Shown piece after piece: positions 46,388 to 58,232 of a stretch of DNA of 64,000 nucleotides (the stretch's first letter is position 1; each line of letters begins with the position of its first letter). Both the position numbers and the translations under genes were made by a program. This DNA comes from Odontesthes bonariensis (Eukaryota; Chordata; Actinopteri; Atheriniformes; Atherinopsidae), in contig NC_134526.1 in the NCBI RefSeq assembly GCF_027942865.1, positions 21,743,784-21,807,783 of the forward strand, written 5' to 3'. Below the pieces are notes generated by a model. The model saw nothing but the letters and a program-made list of their open reading frames with translations. It was not told where the DNA came from and did not search any database.

Positions 46388-49325
46388 ATGACTTCCAAGG
46401 TTTTCTCGTATGAGAGTTTGGTCCATGCTGTGGCAGGAGCAGTGGTAAGTTAGCATATGTTTTTCTTTTTACTGTATGCCAATTGTTTACATTAAAAACG
46501 TTACAGTCTAATCTCTAAACACATTCTTTTTAAAGTCAAAATTTACCCCTTTTTTTGTTGGCTTTATCGGGCTAAATGCTACAACAAATTGAATGGTATG
46601 TAGGCTAATAATTAACCTTAACTTACCGAATTCAGTATATATATAGTCGAGTTTAGTATGTATTTTATTCTGTACGTACCGCTTGGATTGTACGTCTTTT
46701 TTAAGCTTCGCTTGGTGTGGTAATAATTTGTATACATATACAACTTTAGTCTTTCCTTTTAGTTTTGACTGTAACCTTTTTTTTTCTTAGGGAAGTGTGA
46801 CTGCAATGACAGTATTCTTCCCTCTTGATACTGCCAGACTGCGTCTTCAGGGTAAGGCACAGAGTGGATGTTGCCTCATTTAAGACTGGAACTACAGAAA
46901 CTGTCTAACGTGATTCTTTTCTCTTTTTGTTTGTGCTCAGTGGATGAAAATAGGAAGGCCAAATCTACCCCTGCCATACTGGCAGACATTGTCAAAGAAG
47001 AAGGACTGTGAGTGAAACAATGTTGTTCTATCAGACTTGAACGATGACACCAGAGAGCCTGTGCTGAAATGTTTAAACCCAGCGTCTTTTACTGTCCTTT
47101 TACAGACTAGCTCCCTACAGAGGTTGGTTCCCTGTCATCTGTAGCCTATGCTGCTCCAACTTTGTCTACTTCTACTGCTTCCACTGCCTAAAAAACAGCT
47201 GGCTGAATGGAAAGCAGTCGGCACCCACCGCTGACTTGGTCATAGGCATCGCTGCAGGTGAGACGATCGTTGACCATATCAGAAAAACCTTGTTTTAGTA
47301 AGTCGGGACAAGAAAGGTCCCAAATTCCTTCTCTCTTGACCAAGCAATAGGACGCCTTTCCCTTCATAGCCCACAGTGAATACCACTTAAACTGACAATA
47401 TTGGGTTTTTACGCGCTCTACCTATGTGATATGTCATACTTCATGATTCCTGTATCTAACTTAATGATTACATAGTGATTCAGAGTGGGGGAGGGATGCA
47501 TCACATCACTGCTTGATAATTGCCTCATGAGTTTATGACAAAGTTGCCAGATTTACAGAACAAAATAGAAACTAACCACAAACCACATTTGTCATCTGCC
47601 TTCTCATCTCATCAGGTGTTGTAAATGTACTAGTTACCACCCCTTTGTGGGTGGTCAACACCAGGCTGAAGCTCCAGGGCTCCAAGTTTCGCAGTGCAGA
47701 CATCCATCCCACCAACTACTCTGGGATTCTGGGTAAATGACCATTATTTGGATGAGCTTTTACTTTGTGTGTTTGTGTTTTTTTAATTTTATTTATTAGT
47801 ATGCATTCACTCATTGACTGTACACATCATTTCCATTTTTTAGATGCATTCGTGCAGATCGTCCAGGATGAGGGCGTCGGAGCCCTGTGGAACGGGACCT
47901 TCCCGTCCCTGTTGCTGGTGCTGAACCCCGCCATCCAGTTCATGATTTATGAAGGCCTGAAGAGGCAGCTGAGGAGAGGAGTTCCCAGGGAGGTGAGTGA
48001 CACAGAATGAGCAGGGTTAGGGCAAAGAGTCGTTATCTGAGTGAGAAGACACGAGATATGCAGATACTTGGTAATTCTGTGCACATGACTTTTTTGGGAG
48101 ACTTAAAGAGAGATTAGAGGTTAGGCATGTGTGGCGGCTCTGTTTCAAACCGCGTGCATTTTGACATTTTTTGCAGTCTACCAGAGCGTTTGTGGGATAA
48201 AAAGGAAAAAAACTTACGGGTCACAGTACACAAGGAAGAGACTTTTCCTTGTTCTTTTTACCACTTAGTGAGGGCATTTGAATTCTGAAAATGTCCTTGA
48301 CAAGCATGACACATTTAGAATACCACTGTTAATTTCCTGCCAAATCATCCTTCTTTTTCTCCCCAAAGCTGTCATCGGTGGAGATCTTCATGATCGGCGC
48401 CGTCGCCAAAGCCATCGCTACCACCGTTACATACCCACTGCAGACTATACAGTCCATACTTAGGGTGGGTTTCATCTGTGTCACGCGATTGCACGTTTAA
48501 AATCACGCATGGTATATCAATGAAAAAGAAGGTTTTGCCCTTAATTCGACTGTTTTTAACTATACTTTTGTAAACCCAGTTCGGTCAGTTCAACACATCA
48601 GCAGAGAAGTCGAAACTGCTAACGAGCGTGAGGACTATCAAGTCTCTATTGGTCAACAGAATGAGGTGGGTGTTTTGTGCACTAATTGCACAATCCGTTT
48701 TCAACTCAGCTTATTTGTCAGATGTTTCCACGTTTGTACATTCCTTTAAATACACTATAAAACGCAACAATGTGCACACATTGACTGGAAGCACGAGTAT
48801 GAACTTGTATGTGAGTTTCAAAGAATTTCTTAGGAAGTGTGAAAAGGTGTGGAAGGATATATTTGGCTCGCAGCCAAAATCGGAGTAGAATGTTTGCTTT
48901 TGCGTTATCTGGATGACACATTGACAAATTCGCTCTGTGCCCTGCAAATCTAGTTATCCTTTATATTTTAAATGGCAAATACACCGACCTAAAGTATGCA
49001 TAAGACAGTTTAGTTTATAAAGTTTTATTGTGACACACAAGAAAAACACAACTCCATTATTGCTGTTGCCTCCTCATGTTGGCAAGATTTAACTTAGACG
49101 GTTTATTATCATAAAGTTGATAAGACTATTTAATGCTATTTTGATGTTTTGACCTTGGCTCTCTGTTGTAGGAAGTATGGCATGTTGGGCCTGTTTAAAG
49201 GCCTGGAGGCCAAGCTGCTGCAAACGGTGCTGACCGCTGCCCTCATGTTCCTTCTCTACGAGAAGATCACTTACTGTACCTTCAGAGCCATGGGACTGAG
49301 CAACAGCCACTTAAGGAAACGTTAG
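46388..49325 (+). CDS. slc25a17: Peroxisomal membrane carrier PMP34 (SLC25A17 family), 312 aa
   Basis: SLC25A17 is the peroxisomal carrier that exchanges CoA, FAD, NAD+ and nucleotides across the peroxisomal membrane. Exons are 46388-46444, 46791-46851, 46941-47007, 47106-47257, 47616-47732, 47844-47992, 48369-48464, 48580-48665 and 49172-49325, totalling 939 nt with GT-AG borders. The threefold carrier repeat is clear: PLDTAR at residues 30-35, PLWVVNTR at 122-129 and PLQTIQ at 224-229, each ending an odd-numbered helix. [41 protein letters not shown] and [17 protein letters not shown] are diagnostic of PMP34 rather than other SLC25 members. Mammalian PMP34 is 307 aa. Teleosts also have a slc25a17-like paralogue and I cannot tell which of the two this is. 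The promoter carries a ZNF143-type element. Confidence 0.93.
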
Positions 49326-49498
49326 CTAGCAGGACGCCGCACCACCCTGAACACTTGAGCTCATGAAAGCAGTACAATGAACGGTGCTGAGCATCTGCTT
49401 CCACACCCTGCGATAGGAGTTTGATCTTCGTGCAACTTGTAATTATTTTAAAAGCACTGACTCTTCAAATGTGACCTCTTCTTGCAAATATTCCATCC

Positions 49499-49504
49499 AA
49501 TAAA
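49499..49504 (+). terminator. Poly(A) signal of slc25a17
   Basis: AATAAA in CATCCAATAAATCAG, 174 bases after the stop codon, followed by a GTGTTTTTT stretch. This makes a short 3' UTR. Confidence 0.75.
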
Positions 49505-50299
49505 TCAGTTTAAGCTTCGGCTTCTGTGTTTTTTCGGGGAAAAAATGGGAAGTGATAAGATGTGTGGTAAGGTTGCACAGACTGTTCTGTCTCCTTCAGA
49601 GATGGAAACACCAAGATAAGAAAAAGTCAACTGATTGTTTTCCTGGCTCACTGGAGTCTGCTCATAGACTTTAAAAGATGAATGCAGTCACTATATAGCT
49701 GCCCAGGGACGTTACTACTCCTGGTGACCATAAGTAGTACTGCACCTTTAGGTATTTTATCAGCTTTTATATACAGTTTTTGGTTCCGTCTAGAAATGGT
49801 CCACATAAATGCCAAGATCCGTCTTGTGGCATTAATCATCTCCTTAGATTACTCTAATTAATTAATTAATCTATATGTACATATGTGTCAGATATTGCAC
49901 ATGTAAACATATTACAGAAAAGTTTTAATGCAAAACCCCATTGTCTTGACGTAAACAATCATTGTGAAAGTTTGGTGGGGATGTCTGTTGGATACGAATG
50001 TTTCGTCTAAACATTTTCAGTTTCTGTTGTTGAAAATCTGGAAATCTTCTAGTGTTATGTATTTCCCAGACCTGGAAGACACTCGAAGGTTTTTTAAAAA
50101 AGCACCATCAGCACAGATACCGGCACACGCCACAGAGCACACGTGGAACACCCATGATTGCCTGCGCGAATCTAACACGTGCGAATGGGCTTGGAGAGAT
50201 GCAGTGGCGCGAGGCTCGATCCATCCCCATGACATACAAATCGCAGGTACTCCAACTGTTACGTGACGCGGCAGCCGGCAGTAGTTCACGCTTTCGTCA
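49505..50299. other. slc25a17-znf598 intergenic DNA
   Basis: Under 900 bases separate the slc25a17 poly(A) signal from the znf598 start. The first half is AT-rich with no signal. The last 250 bases become GC-rich and rich in CpG, consistent with the znf598 promoter. Confidence 0.5.
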
Positions 50300-50307
50300 T
50301 TACGTAA
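50300..50307. promoter_or_regulatory. Palindromic TTACGTAA bZIP-type site upstream of znf598
   Basis: TTACGTAA is the ideal PAR-bZIP/CREB-type half-site palindrome. It lies about 65 bases before the znf598 start codon, in CpG-containing DNA with GTGACGCGG at 50261-50269. Function is inferred from motif and position. Confidence 0.4.
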
Positions 50308-50371
50308 GCACTTCAGCGGTTGAGGCTCTCCCATAAAGTATTAAGGTTGACTTGTGCCTTTTTTCGCCGAC

Positions 50372-53300
50372 ATGGATTCAACAGCCGCAAAAGACGCTGA
50401 AAAGACTTGCGTCTTGTGCTGCCAAGATATCGATATATTCGCCTTGGGAAAATGCGACCACCCGGTTTGCTACCGCTGCTCCACCAAGATGAGGGTGCTG
50501 TGCGACCAGAAGTACTGCGCCGTCTGCCGGGAAGAGCTTGACAGGGTGAGCTTTCCTCAGCTACTGTATGTCGGGGGTTGGGACCTGCTGGAGCTAGCTA
50601 GGCCGCAACCTCATGTTTTATTGTCAGAATAACACCCAGTTTTGTGATAGTATCTCAGCTGAATTAATAATGACGAAAACGTTATGCTAGGATATGAAAT
50701 ACAAGCCAACAGTGACTGCCTGCTGCTCAGGGTACTATATATTTTATTTCCTCGCTGTCATTTGCCTAGCAAAGCAAGCTAATGCTAACATCAGCAAGCC
50801 AGCTCCACCTTCAGACAGGTGGTTGGTCTCCGTAGTAAGCAATAAGCAAATGACAGTATGATAGTGGAGTCCCAAATTTGCTGGCAGTATCTCAATTTCT
50901 TAATAAGACATTAAACTTTATATTTACTTGACACTACACGACTGTCTTACATGAAATGTTACACCATTTTGAGAGCAATAAGGGTGTTTGCTAGCCTGTC
51001 ACTGTAAAGTTCAGATTTCTCATATATAGATGACTAAGTAGACAGCCAGTTTGTCAACCCTGGTGGACAGCATCATCCGCAAATAAAGGGTGTCAGTGCA
51101 CACTACTTTTCATTGGGGTGTACCATTCATTCACTGTCAAGTACGTTGCATGCATCTCTGGTTAGGAGATACATTAACTATGGACACAAATGGAGTGGAA
51201 ATGGTTAGAATGGGCGTACAAGTTTTCTAAAATCAACACGGTCCATATTGCTTATTTGGGTTAAAAATAAACCATACACCCAGTAGAAGTACTAGTTTCA
51301 AGTTGCTGTAAGTTTCAAATTGTCCAAAGTTTAAATGCACCGTTGTCTTGACTCCCAGTTGATGATTGTAATTGACTGCTGCCGTCACAATGCTGTGGTG
51401 ATGCAACTAATTTGCTTCAAGTCTTAACCTAAAAAGAAAACATTTTTAAAAAAAGACCTAAAATGCCGGAGTACCCGGAGCAATACCTCCCACTGTCCAA
51501 AAACATGCATGTTAAGTTAATTGGTGGCTCTAAAATTGACCCTGTGATGGACTGGCAGCCTGTCCAGGGTATACCCTGCCTCTCGCCCATTGACTGCTGG
51601 GATAGGCTCCAGCCCCCCCGCGACCCGACCGACGGATTCAGCGGTATAGAAAAAAAAATGGACCTAAAATGCCACCATCAGCTGACACAAAGTTAGTGTG
51701 ACCCAGGGAACAACAAAGGGTCGAGGCCCATGGTGTGTTAAAAAAACGATCGAGGCAGTTTTATACTGCTGGTCAACTGTATCTGATATCAATAATGTTC
51801 TGAACTGCTTGATGTATGTATGCAAGTCACTGTACTCACAAGAAAAAAAACATTTCCATAATTCCATGTAATGCCCAACTTTCTCCAAATGTTCTTTGTT
51901 AGAGGGGGGTGGGATGTTTTTTTGTTTTTTTTTTCACTTTAAAAATGATTTGCTGTTACATAACCTTTCTAAATTTTGTAACTATATATACTATAAACCA
52001 TGCACGGCCGCCATTTCTCTGTGCTTTTCCCAAGAGACGGGGTCTGTGTGTCTTGAGATGACATGCTATGTCCTGTCTTTGCTGTGCTCAGGTGGTGTTT
52101 GTGAAGAAACTGGAGCCCTTTCAGTCTCTGCCCTATCAGCAGTTCCCCTGTGAGAAGAAGCACGACATCTTTTGTGGCGATGAGATGATCTATGCTCAGT
52201 ACAGGTATGGGGCGACTGTTCGTTCTGATCCTGGTACTCTGTGTTCTCTTATCAGTAGGCTACAACAGGAACCATTTAACCTGTCTGTTAGTAGCGAGAG
52301 TCAGGTTGATGGATGAAGAGAAGTTTGGTTAACATGGCTGAACTTATCTAAAAAGACATGCTTAACGCAGTCACACAACTCTAGTACTGAATATGTAATA
52401 ATGTAGTCGATGCTACAAAAACTTAACATGGATAATAACTATGATAGCTGTTTAATTATTCTTGTATATAACTTTTTTTAATTTTTTTTTTTTTTTATGC
52501 TTTGAGTAATTATTTTACTCAACTCTGACCGAAGTTGTTCTTGATGGGCTTTTCTTTTTTTGTCGTTTGTTTTTGATAAGGCACCTGCTGCTGTCGGAGT
52601 GTGTTCGATGTCCAGAGCCCAAGGTTTTCTCCAGGTTTGAGGAGCTCGAACAGCACATGAGGAAGCAGCACGAGCTCTTCTGCTGCAAACTCTGCTCAAA
52701 ACATCTCAAGGTAAACTCATCCCTAACCACTCGGTCCGGCTGTCAGGGTTGGTCTGACCTTTGTCTTTTTTTGTTGTCATTGTTGTCGTGTCCTTCAAAT
52801 GGAAATTTCTCCTCAATATTGAATAACCTTGCATGTGGTTCATCTTTTGGTCCAGTTGAGGGCAACAAAGCATTGCCATTCTCCACGGTATTTGAATATT
52901 TCACTGTACCAAACATACCCAAACCAGCCCTTTGCCATCTGTGATGATATCAAATGGAAGAAGAAACATTTTTAATCTTTTATTTCAAACAAATGTCATG
53001 TTCAACCAGAGAAGAGAAAAAAAAAAAAACATTGCCAGTCTTCCTGTGAAGTTTTGCAGTAAAACAGCAACTCGGGAGGGGAAAACTTCTGCTTTAGATC
53101 AATCTCTTGAGTCTCTTTTTGTTGCTTATAATGTATTTATTGACCGGCTGATGTACATTATGTCACGTGTGGGTGGTGGCGAGCGGGGAGGAGGACCCAG
53201 GTGCAGACACAGGCCGAGAGCCAGGAGGCAAAAATGAAACAAAACTATTTATTTTAAACAAAGGCACATTGCGGGGGGCAACATATATATGACAGACTTT

Positions 53301-56300
53301 AAGTGATCAAACTGCAGTTCGAACTGTCGGTCGCGTGTGCTTTAAACCTCACACCTCTCATCAGATCTTCTCCCATGAGCGGAAGTGGTATAACCGTAAG
53401 GAGCTGGCACGTCACAGAGCGCATGGAGACCCAGACGACACGAGTCACAGAGGACACCCGCTCTGCAAGTTCTGCGACGATCGTTACCTTGACAACGACG
53501 AGCTGCTTAAGCACTTGCGCAGGGACCACTTCTTCTGCCATTTCTGTGACGCAGACGGTTCTCAGGAATACTACAGGTGTTTACAGCCATTTCACATCAC
53601 ACGTGAAAACCAACTTTGGTTAGTTCCATTTTTACACCCCATGTTGACATTTCTATATGTTTTTTTTTTTTTTTTTTTTTTTCAATTCTTCCACTGTTAG
53701 TGATTACCTGTATCTAAGTGAGCACTTCAGAGAGAGTCACTATCTGTGCGAGGAAGGCCGCTGCGCCACAGAACAGTTCACCCATGCATTCCGTACTGAG
53801 ATCGACTACAAGGCCCACAAAGCTGCAGAACACAGCAAAAACCGCGCAGAGGCCCGACAGAACCGCCAGATCGACCTGCAGTTTACCTATGCCCCGAGAC
53901 AACAGAGGAGGAACGAAGGTTTGTTAGAGTGTAACCGTATTGATATGCACTTCTAACTGGGGTTTTGAGGCAGTAAACGTGATCAAAGCATGTGCATCCT
54001 TAGGTATGGTGACAGGCGAGGACTACGAGGATGTACGCCACAATCGCGGAGGAAGAGGAAGGCCTCAGGGCGGGCAGAAGAGCTGGAGGTACTCTCGGTG
54101 AGTCGGAGTGACAATTTTTTTTTGACTGAAGTAGATTTGACAGCAGAAACGGCAGTGGTTTGCTGTCTGTCTGCACAGAAATGGCACACACAAACCTCTC
54201 AGGACAGAAAAAAGGGCTCGATGCCACTATGAGCCTTAGAGCTGGACTGCAGATCTGCCGCTGCCAATACCGAGAAAGGCTAAATGATCCACAGCTATTT
54301 AGCACGTTTTTAACTTTGTGTAGGCTTTAAAAAGTGCTTTGAAATCCGTTTCTCATTCACAGAAAACACTCTTTGCGCTCTATATTCAATTTGCAGCACT
54401 TAATTTCCAAAATCTATATGTCAAAGTTTACAAAGGAATCTTTGACATATGTGGTCACTGGGGAAATCGAGCCTCTGACCTTTTGGTTGGCTGAGCATAG
54501 AGCCCTGTATTAAAATCCATATTAGTCCTTTTCATATAATGCCCATTAAAAAGTTGACACGCTAAGGAAACCAGTACATTGCAGTGAATCTTCCCTTCAA
54601 ATGAATTCTTCCGTCCTGATCATGCACAAGGTGACAGAGGAGGTCATATGTACGTGCAGAGTGGGGAGAGGTGCATTATGGGAGGTTCCCAGCAGACCAG
54701 GCCCAGAGCGGTGACATTTTGATGCACCGTATCAAAAAAGAAATAAACATAGAAATGATTGGAATTTTGTATTATTTTGACTTTTCTGCTTCTCCATGCA
54801 GAGAAAGAGAAGAAGAGGACAGGCAGGTGGACGCTGCTTTGAGGGCTTCCATGGCGGTGCGTGGACCGTTGGAGAGGCCTGCGGTGCGTGGACCGTTGGA
54901 GAGGCCTGCGGTGCGTGGACCGTTGGAGAGGCCTGCGGTGCGTGGACCGATGGAGAGGCCTGCGGTGCGTGGACAGATGGAGAGGCCTGCGGTGCGTGGA
55001 CAGGTGGAGAGGGCTGCAGTTCAGGAGAGGAGCGCCCCCAAACACAGCAGAGAGGAAAAGGTCGAGAGCACAGAACCAGAAGAGCCCAGACACCAAACAG
55101 GACAACTCAAAACAACTGGCAAACCTCCAGGTGTGGAAAAAAATAATATTTTTATTGGTTGAGTTGCACATCTTCCATGTAGCTATTCTCTGTGTATAAT
55201 GGAAGTCCACTCATATAGCTGATGGACTTATTGAAGAGACGTCGGCTACAGCGGTCCTAATGTCTCTGTTGTCACCTCGTTAACAGTGAGAACAATGAAA
55301 AGCAAAAATCCAGGGGACGAAGATGATTTTCCAGCTTTGGGAGCCACCGCTGCAGCACCCATGTAATCCACCGCACACAGAACAAAGCTGAGCTCCTCAT
55401 GTTACATTCTGGTGTGTGCTGAAATGTTTCACCTGCGTTGTTGTTGTGTCCCTCCAGTGTGAAGTCAGCTCCTGTGGTGTCGGCATCGGCTCACGCGGCT
55501 CTTAAGGAAGACGACTTCCCCAGTCTTTCGGCTGCTGCCGTCACATCCCCGATGACCCCGGCTTACTCTGCACAGCCAAGGAAGACTTCATCTTTTCAAG
55601 AGGAGGATTTCCCCGCTCTCGTCTCTAGAGTCCGGCTCCCCAAACCTGCAGCAGGCACCAACACGGCGTGGTCCAGCCATACTGCTGTAGCTAAGCCCGT
55701 CACACATCCTCTTCCTTCCTCCAGACCACCTCCTCACTCATCGGCGTCCTCTGGCCCTCAGCTCCTCTCTTCCTCTACCTCATCGTCCTCTCGCAGGAAA
55801 AAGAAAGTTGGGGAGAACGGAAAAGTAGCAGTGCGTAACTCTCCTCCTCTTTCTGACGACGAGAGCGGAGGACTGACGCAGCAGGAGTTCCGCTCAGTGC
55901 CCACCATGTTGGATATCTCCTCTCTGCTCACCGTCAAAGGTGGCAACAGCAAACCCTCAACTGTGCCCTCCACCTTTGCAAATCCACCTCCCACCACGGA
56001 TCTCCCCACATCTAAAGCCAACAAGAAGAAAAAGCAGAAGAGCACGCCCGCCTCCTCTCCATCTGTCTCCACAACGTCGGCGGCGACAACAACTGCCAAC
56101 ACAATCTCAGTGGAAACGGCAGCGCAGAAAGAAAACGTTCCGGAGAAATCTTGGAGCAAACCGCTTTCCAACGCTGTGACTGCAACAGCGACGAGCGGAT
56201 TGGCCAATGGCTTCGCTGAAGACCCAGAAGCTGTTTGCAAAGATTCGCCAGTGGTAACCACGCACCCCAGCACAGATCCTGCTCCTGAACAAGAGGAAGA

Positions 56301-58232
56301 GTTCCCTGCTCTCATGACCAAGAAGCCACCCCCAGGTACAACCAAACTCTCTTTAGGCATAATCTCAATGTGAGCCCAGGTTGTTAAAGCATCACCCCGC
56401 CATCATGCTGCTGGCAGAGTACGATAACAGCCGGCTGGCAGGTTAATTCCCCGGGTAAAAATATCTTCTCGTAATTCCATCCATCGCATATTTTCTTTGT
56501 GAACTCTGCCTTCACTGTTAGTCCATTCTTCTGTGTTTTAAGTTTTTAGAGGTTAATGTTTGGTGTTGCTTGTATAGACGAAGCTTTGTTGATTTTACCA
56601 GTTTATTTTTTGTGCTGGCTGGTTGTGGGATAGTGCTGCAATCAGTTACAAATGGGAAATCAGAATTTCAGTCGGGGGATGAAAAAAGAAAATGAAAGAA
56701 GTTTAGTTAGAAGTCTGTTTTTATATCCATTAAGGATGTAATGAGAATTTGCTATTGGTTAGCGAATCAAAAAGCAAGAGTTTCAACTTCCCACTTCCAA
56801 AGGGCAGTGAATGCAGCATGACTTGAACTTGAAGTTGGGTGGAGATGAAAATGGGGAGGCTGCTCTGAGCCGAGTGAAGTGTAGAACTCAACTTCAGTGC
56901 TGAACGGCTAACTGAACGAGTTGATTTTTTTTTTTTTAAATTTTATTTTATTTGATTATTTGTTTGATGTCCATTAAACGAGTGCAGGGCTTGTGTATGT
57001 GTATATTTTCTTCGAAGTTTGTAGGGACTTGACACCCATATATTCTGTGTCAGGAAAAAAAGACACCTCCACATATGTCCCCTTTTTTTTTTTTTTTTTT
57101 TTTTTTACAGGTCAAACACTCTAACGGCATAGCTGTAATTAACCCATTGTAATGTTTTAATAGTCCATAATGATGATATTCGATCAGGTTCTTGATTGGT
57201 ACCTCTTCGGGTCTTTAGCAGAGATGAATTTACACTGTTAATTTCTCAGGCTTCAAGACCGCTTTTCCAATGAAGGCCTCAACTCCTGCACCACCCTCTG
57301 CAATGCCATCACCTCCCCCTGGACTGGGAGTCTCGGCCCCCAAACCTCCCCCAGGCTTCACTGGAATCCCCCTCAACAGCAACGTAGTGGAGCCGGCGCC
57401 CTCTGCAGTCAACCTGTGAGCACTTCTCGCTTCATATAACACGTTATTTCCTCTTAATTTGTCTGTGGACAGTACGGTGGTATTTGGACCTGTGTAATTA
57501 ATGTTTTTTTTTTTTGTTTGTTTGTTTTTTTTGAAAAATTTCAGGCCCCCCAAGTTGTCGAGCAGCGGTTACCTGGTGCCAGAGGACTTCAACCAGAGAA
57601 ACTTGGAGCTAATCCAGTCCATCAGAAAGTACCTCCACGATGACGAGTCCAAGTTCAACCAGTTCAAAAACTACTCTGCCCAGTTTAGACAGGTCCTTGC
57701 AACATTTCTAAACTTCTCTTTTTCTTCCCATACTTGTATAAAAAAGTGTAACAAGTACAACGACTGAATCTGCAGGACTTTTAATAGTGTGTCAGCACAG
57801 ACTTGCTTGAAGTAAAAGCTCACCGGTTTTGTTCATCTGTCCACTGTCTGTTTCCAGAGTGTGATCTCAGCAGCCCAGTACCACCGCAGCTGTAAGGACC
57901 TGCTCGGAGATAACTTCAACCGCATCTTCAACGAGCTGCTGGTGCTCTTACCGGATACAGGCAAGCAGCAGGAGCTCCTATCTGCCCACGGAGACAGCAA
58001 GGCTCTGGAGAGGCAGTCGGGCGCTGGAGGAGGAAAGAAAAACAAGAACAAGAAGAACGCCTGGCAGATGCCCGCTTCGGCGGCTAACACAGCAGCTGAA
58101 CTGGACTGCCAGGTGTGCCCCACTTGCAGACAGGTACTGGCCCCCAAAGACTTCAATTCCCATAAGACCCTGCACACAAGGGACAGTGAGGAGTTCCCCT
58201 CTTTGCAGTCAATCAGCCGCATCATCAGCTAG
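50372..58232 (+). CDS. znf598: E3 ubiquitin ligase ZNF598, 970 aa
   Basis: ZNF598 detects collided ribosomes and ubiquitinates small-subunit proteins eS10 and uS10 to start ribosome quality control. Exons are 50372-50545, 52092-52204, 52581-52710, 53365-53576, 53701-53918, 54004-54097, 54802-55130, 55287-55362, 55458-56335, 57250-57415, 57545-57692 and 57858-58232, totalling 2913 nt with GT-AG borders. The RING-type domain has Cys13, Cys16, Cys28, His30, Cys33, Cys36, Cys49 and Cys52. C2H2-like fingers follow (HMRKQHELFCCKLC, GHPLCKFCDDRYLDNDELLK, HFRESHYLCEEGRC). Then come a basic/acidic linker with a 27-bp minisatellite, repeated acidic FPAL-type motifs, PPPGF motifs (GYF-domain ligands of GIGYF2) near 56330-57260 and 57345, and a conserved C-terminus (LIQSIRKYL, VCPTCRQVL) ending SISRIIS. 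Mammalian ZNF598 is about 904 aa. The ATG at 50372 is chosen; an in-frame GTG 18 bases earlier is not a start. Confidence 0.96.
51420..51660 (+). repeat. Dispersed teleost LINE/SINE tail in znf598 intron 1
   Basis: GGAGTACCCGGAGCAATACC, then CCAAAAACATGCATGTTAAG, then GACTGGCAGCCTGTCCAGGG, then GCTGGGATAGGCTCCAGCCC and a CGGTATAGAAAAAAAATGGA end match the widely repeated fish L2-like 3' tail unit. The sequence is well preserved, hence relatively young. Confidence 0.75.
53160..53285. repeat. Probable dispersed repeat fragment in znf598 intron 3
   Basis: GTCACGTGTGGGTGGTGGCG, then GGGGAGGAGGACCCAGGTGC, with a GCCGAGAGCCAGGAGGCAAA stretch, resembles a phrase seen in many fish mobile elements. 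It differs sharply from the AT-rich intron around it. The family is not assigned. Confidence 0.35.
54857..55018 (+). repeat. znf598: In-frame 27-bp minisatellite inside znf598 exon 7
   Basis: Six tandem 27-nt units encode nine residues each: VRGPLERPA three times, then VRGPMERPA, VRGQMERPA and VRGQVERAA. The first three units are identical or nearly so in DNA and the last three diverge stepwise. Because 27 is a multiple of three and the unit lacks stops, several other frames stay open, which explains the long shadow ORFs here. The array lies in the disordered linker after the zinc fingers. Confidence 0.95.

Noticed and set aside
50354-50371. Possible earlier GTG start giving six extra residues for znf598
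   Set aside because: GTG is not a normal start in vertebrates and the ATG at 50372 matches the family's N-terminus spacing to the RING cysteines.
54644-55210. 188-codon minus-strand frame rich in HRRPL repeats
   Set aside because: It is the antisense shadow of the znf598 exon 7 minisatellite; the 27-bp unit keeps several frames open.
55758-56360. 200-codon minus-strand frame
   Set aside because: Antisense shadow of the large znf598 exon 55458-56335, whose sense frame is clearly coding by homology.
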